From Oscillospiraceae bacterium (GTDB lineage: Bacteria; Bacillota; Clostridia; Oscillospirales; Oscillospiraceae): DNA of 48,158 bases. A program made the translations under genes and the position numbers. Location of the stretch: contig CAJTFK010000029.1 of assembly GCA_910575505.1 (NCBI GenBank), positions 1 to 48,158 of the forward strand, read 5' to 3'. Of the stretch, positions 6,727-14,522 are shown piece by piece (position 1 is the first letter of the stretch; each line of letters opens with the position of its first letter). Under the pieces are notes generated by a model. The model saw only the letters and a program-made list of their open reading frames with translations. It made no database searches and was not told the origin of the DNA.

Positions 6727-8163
6727 ATAGCCATTTTTCATTGTCCCATTCAAATCATCAAGCGGAGCATCGGCAAATCTGCCGTGGCCGCTGCCGCCTA
6801 CCGGAGCGGCGAGAAGCTGGTGAACGAGTGGGACGGTATGACCCACGACTACACCCACAAGGGCGGCATCATCCATACGGAAATCATGCTGCCAGCCCAC
6901 GCCCCGCCGGAGTTTCAAGACCGCTCCACACTTTGGAACTCTGTGGAGCAGATTGAGAAAGCCAGCGACGCCCAGCTTGCCCGCGAAATCGAAGTTGCCC
7001 TTCCTGTGGAGCTGTCCCCAGGGGAGCAGTTGGCCCTTGTTCGGTCATTCGTCAAAGACAATTTTGTGGATGCTGGGATGTGCGCCGATTTTGCTATTCA
7101 CGACAAGGGGACGGGCAATCCCCACGCTCATATCATGCTGACTATTCGCCCGCTGAAACCGGACGGACGCTGGGGGCCGAAGTGCCGGAAAGTTTATGAT
7201 CTGGACAGCCAGGGCAACCGCATCCCGGACGGCAAAGGCGGCTGGAAGAATCACCGTGAGGACACAACCGATTGGAATGACCGGGGCAACGCCGAGAAGT
7301 GGCGGGCGGCATGGGCCGCTTACACGAATCGGGCTTTAGAATCTGCTGGGAGGCCGGAACGCATCGACCACCGCAGCTACAAAAGGCAGGGCGTTGATAA
7401 AATCCCCAGCATCCACATGGGGCCTGCCGTCAGTCAGATGGAGCGGCGCGGCATCGCCACCGAGAAAGGCAACATCAATCGGGAGATCGCCGCTGACAAT
7501 AAGCTGCTGAAAGAGATCAAAGCCCGTATCACCCGGCTCTATAACTGGTCAAAGGTGCAGGCCGAAGCCACGCCCGTCCAGGGTAAGGAAAGCATTATCG
7601 CCCAACTCTGGCAAGCCCGAATGGACACCGCCGCTCCCTCCACCCGTTCGGGCAAAATCCGAAAGCTCCAGGAGGACGCGAAACTGTTCAGTTTGTTGCA
7701 GTCCAACGGTATCACTTCCATGGAGCAGTTGCACGAAAAAGTTGCCGCTATGAACAAAGATTACTATGATCTGCGTGGCAAAATCGTGAGCGCGGAACGC
7801 CGCCTCGCCATCCTGGATGAACGGCTGGAGATGTGGGGGCAGTATGAGAAGTACAAGCCTATTCGCCAGAAGTTGGACAAAGTGAAACCGGGCAAGCGGG
7901 AGAAATACCAGCAGGAGCATAGGGCAGAACTCGCTGCCTTTGATACTGCCGCCGATTTTCTGAAAAATCTGAAAGAATCCGGCGAGGCGATCACGCCCAA
8001 GGCGTGGCGGGCGGAGGCTGTGAAGCTGACCGCTCAGAAGGATTTTGATTATCAAAAAATGCGGGATATGCGGGATGAAATCAAAGCCGTTGAAAATCTC
8101 CGAAAGGCCGCTGACCGGCTGGCCCGCGAGGGACAGCACCAGCAGAGGGAAACTGAACGATAA
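6727..8163 (+). CDS. mobA: MobA/MobL-family relaxase, apparently with an ATA start
   Basis: About 479 residues. The N-terminal relaxase domain has the opening strand AIFHCPIQIIKRSIGKSAVAAAAYRSGE with the conserved Tyr in AAAYRSGEKL, and the metal-binding region HDKGTGNPHAHIML with its histidines. Downstream is a long helical region. The family nicks oriT, stays bound to the 5' end and pilots the strand into a recipient. The conserved N-terminus requires a start at 6727, which is ATA, eight bases after a perfect AAGGAGGT. An in-frame TAA at 6718-6720 rules out anything longer. The first accepted start, GTG 6784, would remove the first strand. The gene lies directly after oriT. Confidence 0.85.
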   Translation: MAIFHCPIQIIKRSIGKSAVAAAAYRSGEKLVNEWDGMTHDYTHKGGIIHTEIMLPAHAPPEFQDRSTLWNSVEQIEKASDAQLAREIEVALPVELSPGEQLALVRSFVKDNFVDAGMCADFAIHDKGTGNPHAHIMLTIRPLKPDGRWGPKCRKVYDLDSQGNRIPDGKGGWKNHREDTTDWNDRGNAEKWRAAWAAYTNRALESAGRPERIDHRSYKRQGVDKIPSIHMGPAVSQMERRGIATEKGNINREIAADNKLLKEIKARITRLYNWSKVQAEATPVQGKESIIAQLWQARMDTAAPSTRSGKIRKLQEDAKLFSLLQSNGITSMEQLHEKVAAMNKDYYDLRGKIVSAERRLAILDERLEMWGQYEKYKPIRQKLDKVKPGKREKYQQEHRAELAAFDTAADFLKNLKESGEAITPKAWRAEAVKLTAQKDFDYQKMRDMRDEIKAVENLRKAADRLAREGQHQQRETER

Positions 8164-8195
8164 CACTACGATTTTGAAGAAAGGATTTTGCAATT

Positions 8196-8516
8196 ATGGA
8201 TATGAACCCGTGGGAGCGCCGCCAAAAGATTTTGGAGGTCTTGTGTCTCCGGCGGCACGATACTTACGGCAATCTGGCGCATGAGTTTAACGTCAGCACC
8301 GGGACAATCCGCCGCGACATTGTGGTACTGACCTGCTCCTATCCGATTGAAACGGTGAAGGGCGGTCACGGCGGTGTCAGAGTGGCCGAGTGGTTCCACC
8401 TTGACCGCCGTTCTCTGAACTCTGCGGAGATCACTTTTCTCCGCAAGCTGGGAGAATCCCTGGACGGCCCTGACCTGGAAATGCTCAATCGGATCATTGC
8501 CACGTTTTCGCATTGA
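8196..8516 (+). CDS. DeoR-type helix-turn-helix protein
   Basis: 106 residues. The N-terminal half (WERRQKILEVLCLRRHDTYGNLAHEFNVSTGTIRRDIVVL) is a DeoR-like winged helix with the recognition helix at STGTIRRDI. No sugar-phosphate sensing domain follows; the remainder is a short unassigned tail. It probably regulates transposon genes. It sits between the relaxase and the ParB-like gene in a compact operon. The stop is 12 bases before the next ATG. Confidence 0.65.
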   Translation: MDMNPWERRQKILEVLCLRRHDTYGNLAHEFNVSTGTIRRDIVVLTCSYPIETVKGGHGGVRVAEWFHLDRRSLNSAEITFLRKLGESLDGPDLEMLNRIIATFSH

Positions 8517-8527
8517 GGGCAACCGCC

Positions 8528-9508
8528 ATGCAAATGAAAATCAGCGAAATCAAAATCAATCCGGGGCGGCGGGACACGCAGCAGAGGAACGTGGAGGAAC
8601 TGGCCCGGAGCATTGCCGCCGTGGGCCTGATGAACCCGATCACCGTCACCCAGGACAACACGCTTATTGCTGGCCTGCATCGCTTGGAGGCGGTGAAGCT
8701 GCTGGGCTGGACGGAGATCGAGTGTACCGCTATCGGTATGAACACTGTCCAGGCGGAGTTGGCCGAGATCGACGAGAACATTGTCCGCACCAGACTGAAC
8801 CGGCAGGAGTTGTGCGAACAGCTTTTGCGCCGGAAGGAAATCTACGAAATGCTCCACCCGGAAACAAAGGCAGGGGTGGCCCAGGCGGCGGGCATGAACC
8901 GCGCTATCGGCAACAACGTCAGTGCCAAATTGGCACCCACGTCAAAGTCCTTTGCGGAGGATACTTCCGAGAAAACCGGCATGAGCAAGCGGGCCGTCAG
9001 CCGCCTCCTTCAGATCGCCAACAACCTGACCGGGGATGCCCGGAGAATCGTTGAGGCCCACAACATGACCCAGGACACCGCCCTGAAGCTGTCCCGGCTC
9101 CAGCATGACGAACAGGTTGAGGCGGCCTCTATGCTGGCAGCGGGGACTATGGAATCGGTGGAGCAGTACCAGGAGTACCAACGGGAGCGGCGAAAGGCAA
9201 TCGCTCTGTCCCGCCCGCTGTCAGACGATCCGCCAGCCGACACCCGGACGAAGGCCGAGAAGGAACAGGAAAAACGGGAATCGCTGGACAGCCTCGTTCG
9301 TGAGTTTCGCCGGGGAGTTGAGTATTTCCTTAACCAGATGAAAATGTTCCAGGGCTGTGCGGACGCTTTTGCGGAAATGTCCCAGCCGCAGATCAGCCAA
9401 GTGTGGGACAGCGCCGCCGCCGTGGATATGGCAATCATTGATTTCTCCAAGGAAGTGAAAGCCCTGCAAGCGGAGAACGAGAATGGAGGACACGACAATG
9501 AAAACTGA
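8528..9508 (+). CDS. ParB/RepB/Spo0J N-terminal domain protein
   Basis: About 326 residues. Residues 1-95 form a ParB nuclease-like domain (KISEIKINPGRR at the start, ELARSIAAVGLMNPITV, and GLHRLEAVKLLGW in place of the usual GERR motif). It is followed by a helix-turn-helix (KTGMSKRAVSRLLQIANNL) and a charged C-terminal part. Such proteins on mobile elements act in partition or as transcription regulators. No ParA partner is encoded nearby, which favours a regulatory or replication-linked role. ATG 8528 is chosen; the ATG at 8534 is an alternative. Confidence 0.7.
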   Translation: MQMKISEIKINPGRRDTQQRNVEELARSIAAVGLMNPITVTQDNTLIAGLHRLEAVKLLGWTEIECTAIGMNTVQAELAEIDENIVRTRLNRQELCEQLLRRKEIYEMLHPETKAGVAQAAGMNRAIGNNVSAKLAPTSKSFAEDTSEKTGMSKRAVSRLLQIANNLTGDARRIVEAHNMTQDTALKLSRLQHDEQVEAASMLAAGTMESVEQYQEYQRERRKAIALSRPLSDDPPADTRTKAEKEQEKRESLDSLVREFRRGVEYFLNQMKMFQGCADAFAEMSQPQISQVWDSAAAVDMAIIDFSKEVKALQAENENGGHDNEN

Positions 9509-9839
9509 CTACATCACCAGCGGCTCCACCTTGCCGCCCTATCTGGTGTATCCCCGGTTTCTGCTGGGCATGAATATCCGGCTGACTGCCAAGGAAATCT
9601 ACGCGATCATGCTGGATATGACGCTGAACTCCGAGGCCGCGCAGACCGACAAGCGCGGGCGGCGGTATCTGGCGTTCTACAACAAGACCATCGCGGAAAT
9701 CATCGACCGTACCCCCAGCACCGTAGCGCAGTCCCTCCGGGAGTTGGAGGACGTGGGGCTGGTGGAGAAGAAGTTGATTGCCCTCCACACCCCCTATCAC
9801 ATTTACATCAAGCTGCCCATCGCGGAGAGTGAACCGTGA
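9498..9839 (+). CDS. RepA_N-like winged-helix protein
   Basis: 113 residues. The stretch IRLTAKEIYAIMLDMTLNSEAAQTDKRGRRYLAFYNKTIAEIIDRTPSTVAQSLRELEDVGLVEKK follows the winged-helix pattern of RepA_N replication initiator N-termini (helix, beta, helix-turn-helix, wing). The C-terminal initiator part is absent, so it may be a small regulator or initiator. ATG 9498 follows GGAGGAC at 9485-9491. It overlaps the next gene by four bases. Confidence 0.55.
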   Translation: MKTDYITSGSTLPPYLVYPRFLLGMNIRLTAKEIYAIMLDMTLNSEAAQTDKRGRRYLAFYNKTIAEIIDRTPSTVAQSLRELEDVGLVEKKLIALHTPYHIYIKLPIAESEP

Positions 9840-10195
9840 TTGTCCACATGAACTATCAGCAGTACCGGACGGCGCGGCGGCTGGTACATAGCTGCTGCAA
9901 TTATGACTGCGGGAACTGTCTGCTGTTAGACAATGGCGAGGAATGTGTCTGTCCGCAGAGCATCACCTACTCGCTGATCTGCAAATGGTTCCGCGCCGCC
10001 GTCCTGCCCCTGGACGGTGTACTGTATGCGGCGCTGTTCCCCCAGGGCGGCATGAAGGTGTGTGCCGAGTGTCAGCGTCTGTTTCGCCCTGGCTCCAACC
10101 GGGCGAAATACTGCCCCGCCTGTGCCGCCAAAGTCCACCGCCGCCAGAAAGCCGCCAGCGAACGGCGGCGCAGGGCATCAGGCGTGGACAATTAG
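9836..10195 (+). CDS. Cysteine-rich VLP-type protein
   Basis: 119 residues. There are two cysteine clusters: CCNYDCGNCLLLDNGEECVCPQ near residues 20-42, and a C-terminal zinc ribbon with CAEC and CPAC (CAECQRLF ... KYCPACAAKVHRR). The ribbon followed by arginine-rich sequence suggests nucleic-acid binding. The layout matches the cysteine-rich VLP family found in clostridial Tn1549/Tn4451-like elements; its function is unknown. The start overlaps the previous stop. Confidence 0.65.
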   Translation: MIVHMNYQQYRTARRLVHSCCNYDCGNCLLLDNGEECVCPQSITYSLICKWFRAAVLPLDGVLYAALFPQGGMKVCAECQRLFRPGSNRAKYCPACAAKVHRRQKAASERRRRASGVDN

Positions 10196-10215
10196 GATTT
10201 TGAAAGCCTTGCTAT

Positions 10216-10298
10216 TCAAGGGCTTGCGGGCCGTGGTCAATAGGGGGGCTGATACATTTCATTCCCAAGCCCTAAAACGCCCCTCTAACGGCCCGCAA
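10216..10298. promoter_or_regulatory. Long nested inverted repeat before the replisome gene
   Basis: TTGCGGGCCGT at 10224-10234 pairs perfectly with ACGGCCCGCAA at 10288-10298. Inside it TAGGGGGGC (10241-10249) pairs with GCCCCTCTA (10279-10287) with one G-T pair, leaving a 29-base loop. This stable structure fills most of the only sizeable gap in the replication operon. It may be a leader RNA control element or part of an origin. Confidence 0.5.
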
Positions 10299-10329
10299 CG
10301 GCCAATCCATGCAAAGGAGAAAACTGCCT

Positions 10330-11070
10330 ATGGCTGACAATCGCAAATATTACTATCTCAAGCTGAAAGAAAACTATTTTGACGATGATTCCATCGTCCT
10401 GTTAGAGAGTATGCAGGACGGTATTCTCTACTCCTACATTCTGCTGAAACTCTACTTGAAGTCGCTGAAACATAGCGGGCGGCTCCAGCTTGACGAGAGC
10501 ATCCCCTACACCCCGCAGATGATTGCCACCATCACCCGCCAGCAGATCGGAACCGTAGAGCGGGCAATCAAGATTTTCTTGCAGTTGGGCCTTATGGAGC
10601 AGATGCAGGACGGGGCCTTTTACATGACCAACATCGAACTGCTGATAGGCCAATCCTCCACCGAGGGGGAGCGGAAACGGCGGGCGCGGCAGGCAAATCG
10701 GATTGCGCTGAATCCTGGTGGACAAATGTCCGCCCACTGTCCGGACATTCGTCCACCAGAGATAGAGAGAGAGTTAGAGATAGAGATAGAGAAAGAGAGA
10801 GAGTTAGAAAAGGGACACGCCGCCCCCGCCGTTTTGGGCCGGTATCAGAATGTCATTTTGTCGAAACGGGAATTGACCGAACTGCAATCGGACTTCCCTA
10901 CCGTCTGTCAGGAGTACATTGAGAGGTTATCCGAGTATATGGCATCTACTGGTAGGACGTACAAGAGCCACGCAGCCACCATTCGCCGCTGGATAGCGGA
11001 TGACCGCCGCAAGACCGCTCCCCCTGCCCGTGACCGGGATTACAGTGTGAAGGACGGTGACACGGTATGA
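10330..11070 (+). CDS. Phage replisome organizer-like replication protein
   Basis: 246 residues. The N-terminal winged-helix region (KYYYLKLKENYFDDDSIVLLESMQDGILYSYILLKLYLKSL and a second helix-turn-helix around QMIATITRQQIGTVERAIKIF) matches phage replisome organizer N-domains (DnaD-like origin binding). A low-complexity acidic/basic run of alternating Glu, Ile, Arg and Lys (about 150-165) is encoded by a purine tract at 10760-10810. The C-terminal part ends in a helical domain (SHAATIRRWIADD). With the following ATPase it forms an initiator plus helicase-loader pair. ATG 10330 follows AAAGGAG. Confidence 0.75.
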   Translation: MADNRKYYYLKLKENYFDDDSIVLLESMQDGILYSYILLKLYLKSLKHSGRLQLDESIPYTPQMIATITRQQIGTVERAIKIFLQLGLMEQMQDGAFYMTNIELLIGQSSTEGERKRRARQANRIALNPGGQMSAHCPDIRPPEIERELEIEIEKERELEKGHAAPAVLGRYQNVILSKRELTELQSDFPTVCQEYIERLSEYMASTGRTYKSHAATIRRWIADDRRKTAPPARDRDYSVKDGDTV

Positions 11071-11885
11071 CGGAGATCCGCGAGGACGAGTACCTTGACC
11101 CTGTTGACGGCCTTATCCATTGCCGCAAGTGTGGCGGCCCCCGGCAGGCCGTCATACCCGACCCGTTCAAGGGCGGTAGCTTCAAGCCCCGCTGCGTCTG
11201 CCCCTGCCAGCAGGAGACAGAGCGCCGCCGTAAGGAGGCCGAGGAACGCCGTCAGCGCATGGAGCGCATCAGGCGGCGCAAGGCCCAGGGCCTTCAAGAC
11301 CGCTACCTCTACGGCTACACCTTCGCCAACGATAACGGCGGAAACCCTGCTATGGCAAAAGCCCACGCATACGTTGACCATTGGCCCCAGGCGTTCAAGC
11401 GGAACATCGGACTGCTGCTGTTCGGTGACGTGGGGACTGGCAAATCCTTCGCGGCCGGGTGCATCGCTAACGCCCTTCTCGACCGGGACATACCCGTACT
11501 CATGACCAACTTTCCTACCATCCTGGCCCGCCTGTGCGGGACGTTCGGAGAGGACAGGACGGACTTTCTGGACAGCCTGGGGGACTATGACCTGCTGATT
11601 ATAGACGACCTGGGCGCAGAGCGCAACACCGAGTATGCTCTTGAGCAGATGTTCAGCATCATCGACAGCCGGTATCGCTGTAACAAGCCGCTGATCGTGA
11701 CCACCAATCTGAAACTGGACGAACTGAAGCACCCGCCCGACCTCGCCCACGCCCGTATCTATGACCGGATTTTAGAACGCTGCGCCCCTATCATCTTTGC
11801 CGGAAAGAACTTCCGGGAGGACAACGCCGCCAGCACCAAAGCGGCGGCGCGGCGCATTGTATCACCTGATAATCAAAAAAATTGA
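11067..11885 (+). CDS. DnaC/IstB-like helicase loader ATPase
   Basis: 272 residues. The N-terminus has cysteines in CRKCGG (19, 22) and CVCPC (43-47), probably a zinc site, then a charged helix. The AAA+ core has Walker A GDVGTGKS at 120-127 and Walker B LLIIDDLG near 178. The arginine finger region is around ARIYDRILERC. These proteins load the replicative helicase at an origin marked by the partner encoded just upstream, with which it overlaps by four bases. This suggests the element can replicate, perhaps as a circle after excision. Confidence 0.8.
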   Translation: MTEIREDEYLDPVDGLIHCRKCGGPRQAVIPDPFKGGSFKPRCVCPCQQETERRRKEAEERRQRMERIRRRKAQGLQDRYLYGYTFANDNGGNPAMAKAHAYVDHWPQAFKRNIGLLLFGDVGTGKSFAAGCIANALLDRDIPVLMTNFPTILARLCGTFGEDRTDFLDSLGDYDLLIIDDLGAERNTEYALEQMFSIIDSRYRCNKPLIVTTNLKLDELKHPPDLAHARIYDRILERCAPIIFAGKNFREDNAASTKAAARRIVSPDNQKN

Positions 11886-11897
11886 AAGGAGCCGCCT

Positions 11898-12107
11898 ATG
11901 GCAAAAGCGAAGGAGCCTGTTATTACTGTCAGCACCGTGTTCGCCGGGAGGCAGACCGACAGGCAAGCCTTTATTGACTTAATCAGACAGAAAAAAGAGA
12001 TTGCTAAATCACAAGTTGCGCTTGACATTACCACTCCTATGCGGTATAATGAAATCACTCCAAACTGCGGCATACACAGCAGGACGGAGGTCATAAATGA
12101 GGACTAA
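11898..12107 (+). CDS. tnpW: Transposon-encoded TnpW-family protein
   Basis: 69 residues. AKEPVITVSTVFAGRQTDRQAFIDLIRQK is the TnpW signature. TnpW is a small protein linked to TnpX recombinases of the Tn4451/Tn5397 group; its exact role is unknown. AAAGGAG lies before ATG 11898. The coding sequence contains a consensus promoter reading into tnpX, and its 3' end overlaps tnpX by 11 bases. Confidence 0.8.
   Translation: MAKAKEPVITVSTVFAGRQTDRQAFIDLIRQKKEIAKSQVALDITTPMRYNEITPNCGIHSRTEVINED
12022..12050 (+). promoter_or_regulatory. Consensus sigma-70 promoter inside tnpW, reading into tnpX
   Basis: TTGACA at 12022-12027, a 17-base spacer, and TATAAT at 12045-12050: perfect -35, spacing and -10. 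Initiation would occur about 40 bases before the tnpX ATG at 12097. Confidence 0.8.
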
Positions 12108-13752
12108 CACTGTGTATGCTGAACCCTACCCGCAGGAGGTGAGAGCAGCTATCTATTGCCGCTTGTCCAAGGACGATGATTTAAGCGGCCCCAGCGCCAG
12201 CATCCAGAATCAGCGAGAACTTTTGTGCCGCTACTGTGAGGAACAGGGGTGGCGTGTGGCAGGGATTTTCCAGGATGATGGGTACACCGGACTGAACATG
12301 GACCGCCCCGACTTTCAGAAGATGCTGGGAGCGGTGGAGCGCGGGATGTTCGATGTAATCCTGACCAAAGACCTTTCCCGCCTGGGACGGAACTACTTGC
12401 AGACCGGACAGTTGATCGAAGAATTTTTCCCCAGGAACAAGGTGCGCTATATCGCGCTCAATGACGCAGTAGACACCAATATTGAGAACGATATAACCCC
12501 TTTTCGCAACATTCTGAACGAGATGTATAGCCGGGATGTAAGCAAGAAAGTCCATTCGTCCTACCTGACGAAAGCCAAATCCGGCAAATTTACCGGATGC
12601 CTCGCCCCCTTCGGCTACAAGAAAGACCCGCTGGACAAGAACCGCCTTGTCATTGACGAGGACACCGCATGGATTGTCCGCAAGATTTACGACTATGCCC
12701 GCAACGGCAGTGGCCCCAACCGTATCCGGCGCAGGCTGGAAGATGAAGAAATCCCCTGCCCCGCATGGTGGAACCGTCAGAAGGGCTTGCGCGATCACAT
12801 CACCAAGTTTGAGCGTGAGAACCCGGAGCGCGGGCGGTTCGTGTGGGACTTCACCACCATCAAGGAGATTTTGTCCAACCCTGTTTACACCGGCGCTATC
12901 GCATCCCAAAAGGTCAACTATCGTTTCAAGATCGGCTGGATGGGGGACAAGCGGCGCGAGGACTGGATCATTGTTGAGGGGATGCACGAGGCCATCATTG
13001 ACCGGGACACCTACGACATTGTGCAGGAGAAGGCCAAGAGCCGCAAGAGGGCCGATGCCTGGGGAAATTTCAGTCTGTTCGCCGGGCTGGTGAAATGCGG
13101 ACAGTGCGGCAGCACCATGAACATCCGCCGCGCCAATCAGAAGGGCAACGACAGGATTTACACCTGTTCCCGGTACAACAAGTACGGCAAGGCCCACTGT
13201 ACCCAGCATCGCATCAAGTACGACACACTCTATGCCATCGTGCTGGAACAGATTAGAAGCTGTGCGGAAAAGGCCCTGGCTGATGAACAGGAGGCCGCCG
13301 CCCAGCTTCGGGAGAACTGCCAAGCGGACGAACAGGCCGAGCGGCTTCTGATCGAGCAGAGCATAGCCGAGGACAGCGAACGGATTGACGCGCTGGAACG
13401 CATCATCAGCCGTGTGTATGAGGATATGGTTGCGGGCCGCATCACCGAGGACAACTTCAACCGCATCCTGGAGCGCAGCCAGACGGAGCAGACCACGCTG
13501 AAGAACCGTGTCATGCTCAACCGCCAGCGGCTGACCCAACAGGACCAGGAGCAGGAGGACAACACCCGCTGGCTGGAGATCATCAAGGATTATGCGGACA
13601 TTCAGGAGTTAGACGTTGTGACGCTGAACCGGCTTGTGCAGAAGATCGTCATTCATGAGGACATAGATAGTGATACCACCCGGCAAACTGTGGAGATTCA
13701 TTTCAACTTCAACAATCAGGCGGACAAACGCCGGATTGTGCGTGAAAAGTAA
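12097..13752 (+). CDS. tnpX: Large serine recombinase TnpX
   Basis: 551 residues. The resolvase domain is at about 15-165 with catalytic Ser24 in IYCRLSKDD and the arginine motif LSRLGRNYLQ. The recombinase domain follows at about 185-290. A zinc ribbon (CGQCGS ... CSRYNKYGKAHC, about 337-372) leads into a coiled coil at about 390-490 and a DUF4368-like tail. Large serine recombinases of this family excise and insert Tn4451/Tn5397-type elements with only a GA dinucleotide as target. It is the last gene before the transposon's right end, and is served by a promoter in tnpW. Confidence 0.9.
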   Translation: MRTNTVYAEPYPQEVRAAIYCRLSKDDDLSGPSASIQNQRELLCRYCEEQGWRVAGIFQDDGYTGLNMDRPDFQKMLGAVERGMFDVILTKDLSRLGRNYLQTGQLIEEFFPRNKVRYIALNDAVDTNIENDITPFRNILNEMYSRDVSKKVHSSYLTKAKSGKFTGCLAPFGYKKDPLDKNRLVIDEDTAWIVRKIYDYARNGSGPNRIRRRLEDEEIPCPAWWNRQKGLRDHITKFERENPERGRFVWDFTTIKEILSNPVYTGAIASQKVNYRFKIGWMGDKRREDWIIVEGMHEAIIDRDTYDIVQEKAKSRKRADAWGNFSLFAGLVKCGQCGSTMNIRRANQKGNDRIYTCSRYNKYGKAHCTQHRIKYDTLYAIVLEQIRSCAEKALADEQEAAAQLRENCQADEQAERLLIEQSIAEDSERIDALERIISRVYEDMVAGRITEDNFNRILERSQTEQTTLKNRVMLNRQRLTQQDQEQEDNTRWLEIIKDYADIQELDVVTLNRLVQKIVIHEDIDSDTTRQTVEIHFNFNNQADKRRIVREK

Positions 13753-13788
13753 CTGAATACCGCCTTTTTCACCTGGACAACAGGGGAA

Positions 13789-14073
13789 TCAAGGGTAAAC
13801 CGTAAGGGTCATGCCGCCGCCAGCCGTGGGCTGTTTCATTAACTTTGAGATGAAACAGGTCGTGGCACAGCTTTTTCCCTTCCGCATACGTTCGTCCGCC
13901 AGCAGCCCCATGGCCTCCCTGGACCACGGTTTATGCGTACCAACGAAAGCGCCGCATTTTGTGCAGAGGTAGCACCGGCCGCTGCCGTATTCCTGTCCGT
14001 AGATTACCGCGTTGCTGGTAAAAATGACAGTGCCGCCGCAAAGATTGCAGGTCTTCGGATATTTGTCAATCAT
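13789..14073 (-). pseudogene. DUF3268 zinc-finger protein, C-terminus lost to the transposon
   Basis: The frame starts at ATG 14073 (MIDKYPKTCNLCGGTVIFTSN), eight bases after the upstream stop. It carries two zinc-binding pairs (CNLCGG and CYLCTKCGAFVGTH), the diagnostic region of DUF3268 proteins in ICEs. After GLLADERMRKG the frame slips: a further base in the A-run near 13880 would restore KKLCHDLF. Beyond about 13857 the sequence is no longer family-like. The gene therefore has both a one-base shift and a truncation by the transposon. The N-terminal extension to 14112 is not supported. Confidence 0.7.
13831..13858. repeat. Inverted repeat at the presumed transposon right end
   Basis: CTGTTTCAT (13831-13839) pairs perfectly with ATGAAACAG (13850-13858) around a 10-base centre. 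It sits where the DUF3268 reading frame loses homology, so it is a candidate recombinase binding site. A GA dinucleotide lies at 13848-13849. Confidence 0.4.
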
Positions 14074-14081
14074 ACCATTCC

Positions 14082-14522
14082 TCACTCGATCCAGGTCCGC
14101 TGTGGCAGGCACTCCAAGAGCTGGTCGAAGTGTTTCGTCTCCTCGTACCAGGGATAAAACTGACAGGCGTCCGCCGCTTTGCAGGCTTCTTCGATCTCCT
14201 TGATGGTATCCAGCAGGGACGTATTCACATCCCGCAGGATATCAAAGAACGCTTTCAGGTAGTCGTAGGACTGCCGGAGGTCCAGAAGGGCAATCAGGAT
14301 GCCCATACACTGACCAATAGCAGAAAGCATCTTGGCCTTGGTCAACCGCATCAGGCGCTTTCCGGCCTCCGTACAGGCCAGTCCCTGTTCATAGGATGTG
14401 AGTGAAAAATAGTCCTCTTCGTCCATATCGAAGCCCACAACCCGGTAGCGGTTTCCGATCAGGGCCACGGTGCAGTCGTTGTAAAGCTCCCAGATATCGT
14501 CCCCAAACTCGCCCAGCTCATA
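14082..14522 (-). pseudogene. ICE protein of unknown function, 5' end cut by IS630
   Basis: An open frame of about 146 codons without a start reads YELGEFGDDIWELYNDCTV, then the body with VVGFDMDEEDYFSLTSYEQ and ends in QRTWIE. No domain is recognised. It is rich in helices and probably cytoplasmic. The frame meets the IS630 terminus at a TA (14521-14522), so the start has been removed. GTG near 14468 could still begin a shorter protein of 128 residues. The following DUF3268 gene is eight bases away, indicating one operon. Confidence 0.5.

Larger units (their letters stand above)
145..13857 (+). mobile_element. TnpX-type mobilizable transposon carrying lantibiotic immunity (right part)
   Basis: It unites cargo (ABC transporter, lipoprotein, two-component system), sigma-like regulators, oriT, relaxase, replication genes, tnpW and tnpX. 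It has no type IV secretion genes, so it would need a helper to transfer. The right end falls between the tnpX stop (13752) and about 13857, where homology of the flanking minus-strand DUF3268 gene resumes. The left end is outside the window. Confidence 0.75.

Noticed and set aside
12181..13539. 452-codon minus-strand open frame opposite tnpX
   Set aside because: It is the mirror of a GC-rich serine recombinase gene; no start signal, and its residue content is explained by the opposite frame.
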